64,000 nucleotides of DNA from assembly GCA_021200565.1 (NCBI GenBank), contig JAJQGJ010000024.1, positions 1 through 64,000 on the forward strand, in the 5' to 3' direction. This document shows, piece by piece, positions 46,470 through 54,201 of this stretch (position 1 is the first letter of the stretch; the number at the start of each line of letters is the position of its first letter). Source of the stretch: Oscillospiraceae bacterium. Its GTDB lineage: Bacteria > Bacillota > Clostridia > Oscillospirales > Ruminococcaceae. A program made the translations under genes and the position numbers. The notes below the pieces were generated by a model that ran no database searches, was not told the DNA's origin, and was given only the letters and a program-made list of their open reading frames with translations.

Positions 46470-46521
46470 AAAAGTACATCTCTATTTCAACACTAAAATT
46501 TAAACCAGAGGAGGATTTGTT

Positions 46522-47040
46522 ATGAACTTATCAGAAAAGGTACAGTACCTGAGCGGTCTTATGGACGGCTTGGGAATTGACGAGTCAACCGACACCGGAA
46601 AGGTACTTCTTGCAATGAAGGACATTCTGGACGAGGTGTGCGAGGCTGTTGACGGAATTGACAGCGACGTCGACGATATTGTCGACTTCTGCAACGCAAT
46701 GGACGAGGATCTTCACCATGTGGAGGAGGCTATCTTTGATGAGCCTTATGACGAACCGCCTCACGGTCCTCACCACGGTCCTCATGATCCTCACGGACCT
46801 CACGACGGTCCACACCATGGTCCACATCCAGGTCCGCATCATCCTGACCACGACCATTGCTGCTGCCATCACCACGAGATGGAGGAAGATGATCTCCCTT
46901 TTGAACATGCCTTCCCGTTCTTTGATGACGACCCGCTTCCAGTCTGGGATGACGACGAGGAAGTCGATATTCCTGACGAAGAAGACGAAGACGAGAGCGA
47001 AGCTTCCGAGGCTGGTGGAGAGGACAAACCCGAGGAGTAA
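46522..47040 (+). CDS. CD1247-type protein with His/Pro/Cys and acidic tail
   Basis: The N-terminal 70 residues (NLSEKVQYLSGLMDGLGIDESTDTGKVL) match the short helical domain of Clostridia proteins named after CD1247, commonly next to efp. The function is unknown to me. Here it is followed by a His-Gly-Pro repeat region (PHGPHHGPHDPHG), then DHDHCCCHHH, and a strongly acidic tail. The His/Cys/Asp content would suit metal binding, which is an inference. AGGAGG precedes the ATG, and a strong terminator follows. The Cys-His cluster sits in the middle, so this is not a purification-tag-like end. Confidence 0.75.
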   Translation: MNLSEKVQYLSGLMDGLGIDESTDTGKVLLAMKDILDEVCEAVDGIDSDVDDIVDFCNAMDEDLHHVEEAIFDEPYDEPPHGPHHGPHDPHGPHDGPHHGPHPGPHHPDHDHCCCHHHEMEEDDLPFEHAFPFFDDDPLPVWDDDEEVDIPDEEDEDESEASEAGGEDKPEE

Positions 47041-47064
47041 TCCTTATAAGCTAAACAGGCAAAC

Positions 47065-47100
47065 AGCTCTCCCGTAGGAGTTCTTACGGGAGAGCTTTGA
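47065..47100 (+). terminator. Terminator after the CD1247-like gene
   Basis: AGCTCTCCCGTA (47065-47076) pairs with TACGGGAGAGCT (47085-47096). Only three T follow, so it may be leaky. Confidence 0.75.
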
Positions 47101-47123
47101 ATGAAAGAATATGGGTAATAAAT

Positions 47124-47798
47124 ATGGCTACATCAACCAAAAAAATTGATACAAAAAAATTAGTATTAGCAGCACTGTTTTCCGCACTTGCATATCTTAT
47201 TTCACTGGTATTTCGAGTTCCTTTCGTCCCGGCAGTCAGCTTTTTGAGGTATGATGCCAAGGACGTTATTATAGCTCTTGAGGGCTTCATCTTAGGACCA
47301 TGGTACTCGGTTGCAACATCAGTTATTGTCTCGCTTATCGAGATGGTAACCATCAGCTCAACCGGCATTATAGGCGCAGTAATGAACGTCCTCTCAACGC
47401 TCTCATTCGTAGTTCCGGCAACAGTAATTTATAAGTACAATCGTAAGGTTTATGGCGCAGTTATGGGACTCGCTGTCGGAGTATTCGCAATGACCGGCTG
47501 CATGCTCCTTTGGAACTACTTCATCACGCCTCTTTATATGGGCGTTTCAAGAGAAGCGGTTGCCGCACTACTCCTCCCGGCATTCTTCCCGTTCAACTTC
47601 ATCAAAGGCTTGATCAACGCTTGTTTGACATTTATTTTGTATAAACCCATAATGAATGCCCTGAGACACGCTAAAGTACTTCCCGCATCATCAGGAAGCG
47701 CACCGAAGAAGGGCACTGCAGTTGCAATCAATATAGCAATGATAGCTGTTTTAGCGTGCGCCTTAGGAATAGCAATCTGGCTCAGCACCAGAAGTTAA
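47124..47798 (+). CDS. ECF transporter S component, RibU-like
   Basis: This is a membrane S component of an energy-coupling factor importer. About six helices are visible, and the block FLRYDAKDVIIALEGFILGPWYSV resembles the RibU pattern (FLxxDxxDxxxxxxGFxxGP), as does the asparagine-rich WNYF near helix five. Riboflavin is therefore the likely substrate, but no FMN riboswitch is seen upstream. The ATG at 47124 gives 224 residues; the track start is a TTG inside the terminator. The ribosome site is weak. It lies 10 bases before the GH13 gene. Confidence 0.75.
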   Translation: MATSTKKIDTKKLVLAALFSALAYLISLVFRVPFVPAVSFLRYDAKDVIIALEGFILGPWYSVATSVIVSLIEMVTISSTGIIGAVMNVLSTLSFVVPATVIYKYNRKVYGAVMGLAVGVFAMTGCMLLWNYFITPLYMGVSREAVAALLLPAFFPFNFIKGLINACLTFILYKPIMNALRHAKVLPASSGSAPKKGTAVAINIAMIAVLACALGIAIWLSTRS

Positions 47799-47808
47799 GG
47801 AGAAAATC

Positions 47809-49341
47809 ATGCCTAGTTGGCTTAAAAACGCAATTTTTTATGAGATATACCCACAGTCGTTTATGGATACCAATGGCGACGGAATCGGCGATTTTATAGG
47901 CATAATTTCAAAGCTACCCTACATAAAAAACCTTGGTTGCAATGCAATCTGGATAAATCCATGCTTCAAGTCTCCTTTCGGCGACGCTGGTTATGACGTC
48001 TCCGATTACTATGAGGTCGCCCCGAGATACGGCACCAATGACGACTTAAAGAGACTTTTTGAGGAAGCCCACAAGCTCGACATGCATGTGCTTCTCGATT
48101 TAGTCCCCGGGCACACCTCCTGGGATCACGAGTGGTTCAAGCGCTCATGTGAAGCTGAGCATAACGAATATTCCGACAGATATATCTGGACGGATTCCAT
48201 CTGGGAGCAGCCTAAAGACCTTGCCTGCCTTGCTGGAATTGCACCACGTGACGGATGCTGCGCTGTCAACTTCTTCTCTCATCAGCCAGCACTTAATTAT
48301 GGCTATGAGGAGATAACCCGCCCATGGCAACAGCCAACCGACGCTGAAGGACCAAAAGCAACTCTCGAAGAGATGAAGAACATCATGCGCTTCTGGCTTA
48401 ATATGGGCTGCGACGGCTTCCGTGTCGACATGGCGGGATCTTTGGTTAAAAATGACCCCGAAAGCAAGGGCACAATCCGCCTCTGGCAGAACGTAAGAGG
48501 ATTTCTCGACAAGGAATTTCCGAATGCCGCTCTTATTTCCGAGTGGGGAGACCCTGACAAGTCGCTTGCCGGCGGATTCCATATGGACTTCCTGCTCCAC
48601 TTTGGACCTATGAAGTATTGGGAACTCTTCCGCGGCGATAAGGCTTTCTTTTCTGGCAAGGGAGATATTTCCGAATTCTTTGAGAAGTATATGGAGAGCT
48701 ACAATAAAGCCTACGGCAAGGGACTCATCTGCATCCCATCCGGCAACCACGACATGCAGAGAATTTCCCACGACCTTACCGAAGAGGAAATAAAGCTTGC
48801 GTTCGCATTTATCCTCAGCATGCCCGGCGCCCCGTTCATCTACTATGGCGACGAAATCGGCATGAGAAACCTTGATGGTTTGGTTTCAGTCGAAGGCGGC
48901 TATGGCAGAACTGCTGCCAGAACTCCCATGCAGTGGGACGAAACTAAGAACGCCGGCTTCAGTACAGCGGAGTCCGATAAGCTTTATATCACAATAGACC
49001 CTGACGAAAATCGCCCGACTGTTTCAAAGCAGGAAGCTGACGAAAGCTCAATCTTAAACGAACTGAAGCGAATTACATCGGTTCGCAAGACCCATCCGGC
49101 TCTCAGCTCCGAAAGCGATTTCGAGCTCGTCTATGTTAAGAAGAACGACCCTGTAATTGCATATATCCGCAAGAGCGAATCTGAAAAGCTTCTTGTCGTG
49201 ATAAATACATCCGATAAGCCCGAAGCTATTGCTTGCGATTATCTCCCAGAAGAGACAATCTACGAGCAGGGAAGCCCGGCAGAATTCGACGGCAAAAAAT
49301 CACTTGTACAAGCAAAATCCTGCGGTTTTTACCGCATTTAA
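47809..49341 (+). CDS. GH13 alpha-amylase family glycosidase, intracellular
   Basis: This enzyme acts on alpha-glucans or alpha-glucosides. The (beta/alpha)8 barrel carries all three catalytic acids: nucleophile Asp 207 in GFRVDMA, acid/base Glu 245 in LISEWG, and Asp 315 in GNHDMQ. IYPQSFMDTNGDGIGD is close to the oligo-1,6-glucosidase/sucrase subfamilies. A C-terminal beta domain completes 510 residues. No signal peptide is present, so it should act on imported oligosaccharides. AGGAG precedes the ATG, 10 bases after the transporter gene. Confidence 0.88.
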   Translation: MPSWLKNAIFYEIYPQSFMDTNGDGIGDFIGIISKLPYIKNLGCNAIWINPCFKSPFGDAGYDVSDYYEVAPRYGTNDDLKRLFEEAHKLDMHVLLDLVPGHTSWDHEWFKRSCEAEHNEYSDRYIWTDSIWEQPKDLACLAGIAPRDGCCAVNFFSHQPALNYGYEEITRPWQQPTDAEGPKATLEEMKNIMRFWLNMGCDGFRVDMAGSLVKNDPESKGTIRLWQNVRGFLDKEFPNAALISEWGDPDKSLAGGFHMDFLLHFGPMKYWELFRGDKAFFSGKGDISEFFEKYMESYNKAYGKGLICIPSGNHDMQRISHDLTEEEIKLAFAFILSMPGAPFIYYGDEIGMRNLDGLVSVEGGYGRTAARTPMQWDETKNAGFSTAESDKLYITIDPDENRPTVSKQEADESSILNELKRITSVRKTHPALSSESDFELVYVKKNDPVIAYIRKSESEKLLVVINTSDKPEAIACDYLPEETIYEQGSPAEFDGKKSLVQAKSCGFYRI

Positions 49342-49365
49342 ATCGACAAAGAAGGACAGATAGAA

Positions 49366-50577
49366 ATGCTTACACTTGATAAGTTTGAAGAAGCCTCAGA
49401 AGTAGTTAAACAGGCAACCCAGGAAACCAAACTGGTCTATAGCCCCTACTTCAGTGAAAGAACCGGCAATAAGGTCTACCTGAAGCCTGAAAATATGCAG
49501 GTCACAGGAGCCTATAAAGTCCGTGGTGCTTACTATAAGATAAGCACTTTGACTCAGGAAGAAAGGAACAAAGGCTTGATAACTGCCTCTGCCGGCAACC
49601 ATGCCCAGGGAGTCGCCTACGCTGCAAAAGCCTATGGCTGCAAAGCCGTTATAGTCATGCCGACAACCACTCCGCTTATCAAGGTAAACCGCACCAAGAG
49701 CTACGGCGCAGAAGTTGTCCTATATGGCAACGTCTATGACGAAGCATGCGACTATGCCCTCGAACTGGCGGAAAAAGAAGGCTACACCTTCATCCATCCA
49801 TTCGATGACCTCACAGTCGCAACCGGACAAGGCACAATAGCAATGGAAATCGTGAAAGAGCTCCCACTGGTAGACTGCATTCTCGTCCCAATCGGAGGAG
49901 GAGGACTCGCCACAGGCGTTTCCACCCTCGCAAAGCTCCTGAATCCGAATATCCATGTAGTAGGCGTCGAGCCTGCAGGCGCTGCTTGCTTAACAGCTTC
50001 TTTCAAGGCTGGCGAAGTAGTGACCCTCCCGACGGTAAGCACCATCGCTGACGGCACAGCAGTAAAGACTCCCGGCAAAGAGATATTCCCATATCTTCAG
50101 AAAAATCTCGATGATATTATCACCGTCGAAGATGATGAACTTATAGTCGCATTCCTCGACATGGTTGAGAATCACAAGATGATAGTCGAGAATTCCGGCT
50201 TACTTTCAGTAGCCGCACTCAACCACCTTGGCTTTAAGGGCAAGAAGGTTGTGTCAGTCCTTAGCGGCGGCAACATGGACGTCATCACAATGAGCTCAGT
50301 CGTCCAGCATGGACTTATTCAGAGAGACAGAATCTTCACAGTTTCCGTACTTCTTCCGGACAGAGCAGGAGAGCTTGTCCGAGTAGCAACCGTCATCGCC
50401 AACGAGCAGGGCAACGTCATCAAGCTCGACCATAACCAGTTTGTCAGCACCAATAGAAACGCTGCAGTAGAGCTCAAGATCACGATGGAAGCTTTCGGCA
50501 CCGACCATAAGCAGAGAATCGTGAAAGCTCTCGAAGACAGCGGCTTCAATCCGAAGGTTATAACACCTAATCTGTAA
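49366..50577 (+). CDS. ilvA: Threonine ammonia-lyase (IlvA/TdcB type with ACT domain)
   Basis: This PLP enzyme turns threonine into 2-oxobutanoate. The PLP Lys lies in GAYKVRGAYY, with SAGNHAQGVAYAA and PIGGGGLATG binding the cofactor phosphate. A C-terminal ACT-like domain (IFTVSVLLPDRAGELVRVATVIA) of about 75 residues gives 403 in all, the short one-ACT form common in Clostridia. GAAGGAC precedes the ATG. The next gene, metK, has its own promoter and riboswitch. Confidence 0.92.
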   Translation: MLTLDKFEEASEVVKQATQETKLVYSPYFSERTGNKVYLKPENMQVTGAYKVRGAYYKISTLTQEERNKGLITASAGNHAQGVAYAAKAYGCKAVIVMPTTTPLIKVNRTKSYGAEVVLYGNVYDEACDYALELAEKEGYTFIHPFDDLTVATGQGTIAMEIVKELPLVDCILVPIGGGGLATGVSTLAKLLNPNIHVVGVEPAGAACLTASFKAGEVVTLPTVSTIADGTAVKTPGKEIFPYLQKNLDDIITVEDDELIVAFLDMVENHKMIVENSGLLSVAALNHLGFKGKKVVSVLSGGNMDVITMSSVVQHGLIQRDRIFTVSVLLPDRAGELVRVATVIANEQGNVIKLDHNQFVSTNRNAAVELKITMEAFGTDHKQRIVKALEDSGFNPKVITPNL

Positions 50578-50615
50578 ATTTAGCCACAATAGTTAGTTTG
50601 TCCATTTCAAAAAGC

Positions 50616-50644
50616 TTGACAAGCTAATTGTGAGTTGCTATAAT
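50616..50644 (+). promoter_or_regulatory. metK promoter
   Basis: TTGACA (50616-50621), a 17-base spacer and a perfect TATAAT (50639-50644). It lies in the 313-base gap between ilvA and metK, the rest of which is the riboswitch. Confidence 0.9.
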
Positions 50645-50660
50645 CAAAACATAATAAAAC

Positions 50661-50803
50661 CCTTATCAAGAGCGGCGACAGGAACCTCCGGTTACAGGAA
50701 CCTTTGGTTCCTGGGGAAATTGGTCCTATGTAGCCCGGCAACCTGTTTTCTAGGTGCATAGCTGCGTAGCAGCTGTATCCAGCGGTCTAACCGAAAGATG
50801 AGG
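50661..50803 (+). promoter_or_regulatory. SAM-I (S-box) riboswitch
   Basis: The S-box landmarks are in order: CTTATCAAGAG at the 5' side, the long P2/P3 arms, AGCCCGGCAACC, GGTGC, GCGGT and CCGAAAGATGAGG. The ends pair to form P1 (CCTTATC with GATGAGG). It precedes metK, a usual S-box target, so high S-adenosylmethionine should favour termination at the hairpin downstream. Confidence 0.92.
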
Positions 50804-50806
50804 AAA

Positions 50807-50866
50807 TTCGAACACTGTTCGAAAAGTCTTTACTTTCCGCACTCGGTTATCCGGGTGCGGTTTTTA
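50807..50866 (+). terminator. Riboswitch expression platform and terminator
   Basis: A small hairpin TTCGAAC/GTTCGAA (50807-50823) is followed by a strong stem CCGCAC-CGG/CCG-GTGCGG (50837-50860) and five T. It is the terminator of the S-box switch, 25 bases before metK. Confidence 0.85.
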
Positions 50867-50890
50867 TGATTCTATGAAAGGACAATACAT

Positions 50891-52063
50891 ATGAGAAGTT
50901 TATTCACTTCCGAATCAGTTACCGAGGGACATCCTGACAAAATCTGTGACCAGATTTCCGATGCCGTTCTCGATGAATGTCTCCGGCAGGACCCTGAGTC
51001 AAGGGTTGCCTGCGAAACGACATGCGCTTCCAGCCTCGTTATGTGCATAGGAGAGATAACAACAAACGCCACAATCGATATTCAGAGCATCGCCCGTGAT
51101 GTCATCAGCGACATAGGCTATAATAAGCCGGAATACGGCTTCGACTCCGAGGGCTGCACCATCTTGACCTCAATCCGCAAGCAGTCTCCTGATATAGCTA
51201 TGGGCGTCGACAATTCGCTTGAGGGAAGAGATACAAACGATTCTGATATAGGAGCCGGTGACCAGGGCATGATGTTCGGTTATGCATGCGATGAGACTCC
51301 TGTTCTGATGCCGATGCCGATATATTATGCCCATAAGCTCACCCGCAAGCTTGCAAGCCTCAGAAAGAGCGGAGAGCTTGGCTACTTAAGACCAGACGGC
51401 AAGAGCCAGGTTACAGTTGAATACGAGGACGGCAGACCCGTCAGAATCCATACAGTAGTCATTTCCACCCAGCACGACCCGGACGTCTCTCAGGAGCAGA
51501 TTCATGCCGATATAATTGAAAAGTGCATAAAGTCAGTGATCCCCGCAGAGCTAATGGACGAAAAAACAGTGTTCTATGTCAATCCAACCGGCAGGTTCGT
51601 AATAGGCGGACCCTGCGGCGACAGTGGACTCACCGGTAGAAAGATTATTGTAGACACCTATGGCGGTTATTCCCGTCACGGCGGCGGCTGCTTCAGCGGA
51701 AAAGACCCAACCAAGGTGGATCGCAGTGCAGCTTATGCCGCAAGATACGCAGCAAAGAACGTAGTAGCGGCTGGCTTGGCGTCAAAGTGTGAAATCCAGC
51801 TTGCCTATGCGATAGGAGTAGCACGCCCGGTTTCGCTTCTTGTGGATACATTCGGAACAGGCAAGCTCAGCGATGATATTCTGGCAAATGCAATCGGCGA
51901 GGTTTTTGATTTCAGACCGTCTCATATAATAAGCGACCTCGACCTTCGCAAACCGATATATCGGAGCATATCCGCCTATGGTCACATGGGCAGAGAGGAC
52001 ATTGAGCTGCCATGGGAAAGAACGGACAAGACAACCGAGCTTCTTCAGGCTTTGAAGCCGTAG
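50891..52063 (+). CDS. metK: S-adenosylmethionine synthetase
   Basis: MetK makes S-adenosylmethionine from methionine and ATP. The N-terminus [24 protein letters not shown], the [12 protein letters not shown] motif and the glycine loop [21 protein letters not shown] are all intact. The 390 residues match bacterial MetK. AAAGGAC precedes the ATG. Expression is governed by the SAM-I riboswitch upstream. The last 52 bases overlap the following ORF. Confidence 0.97.
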   Translation: MRSLFTSESVTEGHPDKICDQISDAVLDECLRQDPESRVACETTCASSLVMCIGEITTNATIDIQSIARDVISDIGYNKPEYGFDSEGCTILTSIRKQSPDIAMGVDNSLEGRDTNDSDIGAGDQGMMFGYACDETPVLMPMPIYYAHKLTRKLASLRKSGELGYLRPDGKSQVTVEYEDGRPVRIHTVVISTQHDPDVSQEQIHADIIEKCIKSVIPAELMDEKTVFYVNPTGRFVIGGPCGDSGLTGRKIIVDTYGGYSRHGGGCFSGKDPTKVDRSAAYAARYAAKNVVAAGLASKCEIQLAYAIGVARPVSLLVDTFGTGKLSDDILANAIGEVFDFRPSHIISDLDLRKPIYRSISAYGHMGREDIELPWERTDKTTELLQALKP

Positions 52064-52440
52064 ATTTAAACGTAAATTCCCGGGAGGAAAGTGAGCTCCT
52101 CAAGCTGAGGGAAAAGATATACCTCTTGGTTATTCTTATGCTTTCGCTTCTTGCAATAATCGGCATGTTCGCCATGAGAAATAGCAGCAGCGACTCATTC
52201 AGCCTGCTTCTGGCGGATGAAACGGAGCTATATGATCTGAGCATCATAAACTCCGCCACGGTTGAAGACTTCATGGAGGTTGATGGAATAGGCGAGGTGA
52301 GGGCAACCTCAATCGTTAATTTCCGTGAATCGATAGGCGGCTTCACTGATATAAGCCAGATCGCCTATATTGACGGAATCTCAGACTCGACATTAGAAAG
52401 CATAATCGAATACTTCTATGGAGAAGATTCCGGAGACTAA
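52012..52440 (+). CDS. ComEA-like membrane protein with helix-hairpin-helix domain
   Basis: The 142-residue protein has a charged N-terminus, one membrane helix (about 37-58), and a C-terminal pair of HhH motifs ([27 protein letters not shown]) like the DNA-binding end of ComEA. ComEA receives DNA outside the membrane during transformation. The only in-frame ATG upstream of the membrane helix is at 52012, inside metK, giving a 52-base overlap, with a poor ribosome site. A start further down at a rare codon after GGGAGG (52080-52085) is possible. No comEC is adjacent. Confidence 0.75.
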   Translation: MGKNGQDNRASSGFEAVDLNVNSREESELLKLREKIYLLVILMLSLLAIIGMFAMRNSSSDSFSLLLADETELYDLSIINSATVEDFMEVDGIGEVRATSIVNFRESIGGFTDISQIAYIDGISDSTLESIIEYFYGEDSGD

Positions 52441-52453
52441 AAATAAAAGCACA

Positions 52454-52495
52454 ACAAAAATCGCTCTTTCAAAAAAATGAAAGGGCGATTTTGTA
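52454..52495 (+). terminator. Terminator after the metK/ComEA-like genes
   Basis: AAAATCGCTCTTTC pairs with GAAAGGGCGATTTT (about 52457-52492) with one G-T pair and an A/T-rich flank. It separates the rightward genes from the leftward tRNA. Confidence 0.85.
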
Positions 52496-52524
52496 ATGCT
52501 TAGGAGACTCTTCAAGATAAAAAG

Positions 52525-52600
<76 letters not shown>

Positions 52601-52636
52601 ACCATCTGACACGATTCATCCGTGCCACGATTTGAT

Positions 52637-52665
52637 ATTATAGACTATTCGAGCCGGTTTGTCAA
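52637..52665 (-). promoter_or_regulatory. tRNA-Thr promoter
   Basis: Minus strand: TTGACA, a 17-base spacer and TATAAT, 36 bases upstream of the mature tRNA 5' end. Confidence 0.88.
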
Positions 52666-52706
52666 GACCTTTTTTGAAATTTTTTTGAGAATTCGTATAT
52701 TAACTT

Positions 52707-54008
52707 TTACTCCTCACTAGAGCTCTCATTTGAAACTTCTTTTTCATCCTGTTCATCACTTGCGGTTTCGCTTTCTTCAGAATCGGCTGAAACTTCAACA
52801 GCCGGGATAATGGTGCCTTCTGAGCCTATATTCACTCCTGCCATCGAATAGTAGCTTGTTTCCGTGGGCATATTTTTCCTTGTCAGATTTCTTTTCACTA
52901 TTGCCGAGAGAATGTCGAATACAACCGCAAACAGCGGAACGCCGATAATCATGCCGACAATTCCGAAGAGATTTCCGCATACAATGATGGAGATAAGAAC
53001 CCAGAAAGATGAAATACCGATTCTGTTGCCTAAAATCTTCGGACCGATGATATTGCCATCAATCTGCTGAAGAACCAGAATAAATATTATGAACCATATA
53101 ACTTTTTTCGGCTCTGCGATAAGAACCAATAGTGCCGACGGGATCGCACCGATAAACGGACCGAATATCGGGATAATGTTTGTAATTCCGATTATAATTG
53201 AGATGATCATGCCATATGGCATCTGGAGAATAAGCATACCGACGGCGCAAAGGCATCCTATTATGATTGAGTCAAGAATCTTGCCATAGATGAATCCCAA
53301 AAGTGCATGGTTGGTGCTCGAAGTGAATGTAAAGAGTGAGTGATAGACTCTTTCAGGGAAGATACCGACAATAAGCTTCTTCGCTTGTGCCTGCAAAATT
53401 TCCTTGCTCGCAAGGAAGTAGATAGCTACAAAGAATCCTAAGATGAAGTTCTTGACTGAATTTGCAAAGCTGAGAAGGCTTGTCAGCAGAGTTGAAAGCT
53501 GTGAAGCAAGATTAGATACAAATGAACTCAGATATGAGGTTATGTTGTTGAGCTCATTGTTGACAGCAGTTGCAATGCTCGGATAGTCATCCAAAAGCTT
53601 CGTCAACCAGCTTTCAACCGCCGGATAGACCTCGTTTACAAGACCGTCATAAATTCCTGGAATGCTCGTGATAATCTGCGGTATAACCGCCATGATAACA
53701 AGAACGATTACAGCAATTATAATAACCGAAGCAACAGCAATGCCGATGGCTCTTGAGACTTTAGGATGAGGCTTTTTGCGGAAAATTGTTTTTCCAAGAA
53801 TTATCTCGGTTCTCTTCACCATCGAATTCATGATGAATGCGATAACAAGTCCCCATATCACAGGCTCAAGAACGCTCAGGATATTTTTGAAGAACGAGCT
53901 CACCGTGTCCCACTGGAACAGAATCAGTACCACCAAAAGAACGACAGTGATAAAAGCGAAGCAGTATCCGAATATTTTGTTGTATCGTTTGTTGTCAAAG
54001 AATCTCAA
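52707..54008 (-). CDS. AI-2E family transporter (PF01594 permease)
   Basis: This polytopic membrane protein has about eight helices. The family pattern is visible in the C-terminal half (GFIYGKILDSIIIG, PIFGPFIGAIPSALLVLI, GNLFGIVGMIIGVPLFAV). The family is named for autoinducer-2 export, but members also do Na/H exchange or unknown transport, so the substrate is open. A Ser/Glu-rich cytoplasmic tail ends the protein. The track starts at an ATG that lies before the ribosome site; GGAGG points to TTG at 54008, giving 433 residues. A promoter-like TGGACA...TATACT lies at about 54058-54087. Confidence 0.85.
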   Translation of the reverse strand: MRFFDNKRYNKIFGYCFAFITVVLLVVLILFQWDTVSSFFKNILSVLEPVIWGLVIAFIMNSMVKRTEIILGKTIFRKKPHPKVSRAIGIAVASVIIIAVIVLVIMAVIPQIITSIPGIYDGLVNEVYPAVESWLTKLLDDYPSIATAVNNELNNITSYLSSFVSNLASQLSTLLTSLLSFANSVKNFILGFFVAIYFLASKEILQAQAKKLIVGIFPERVYHSLFTFTSSTNHALLGFIYGKILDSIIIGCLCAVGMLILQMPYGMIISIIIGITNIIPIFGPFIGAIPSALLVLIAEPKKVIWFIIFILVLQQIDGNIIGPKILGNRIGISSFWVLISIIVCGNLFGIVGMIIGVPLFAVVFDILSAIVKRNLTRKNMPTETSYYSMAGVNIGSEGTIIPAVEVSADSEESETASDEQDEKEVSNESSSEE

Positions 54009-54201
54009 GTAAATTCCTCCAGGCATATGTGTTATGTATTAAGGGAAAGCTTTCTTATAGTATAAACCATACTGATGTTAAATGTCCATACCCAAAAGTG
54101 AAATTTTTAGAAAAAGATAAAAATCGTCGCCGTGGTATTTTCTTTTTCGAGTGTTTGTGATATACTTACAAGGTGTAAACTTTGAACACGGAGGAAAGAA
54201 A

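Noticed and set aside
46740-46860. His-Gly-Pro coding repeats as a possible CRISPR or DNA repeat
   Set aside because: The repetition follows the reading frame and amino acid pattern, with no spacers.
48145-48771. 208-codon minus-strand ORF in the GH13 gene
   Set aside because: Antisense shadow; the plus-strand enzyme has all three catalytic acids.
50807-50823. TTCGAAC repeat as a tRNA T-arm
   Set aside because: It is a self-complementary hairpin inside the SAM riboswitch platform with no cloverleaf around it.
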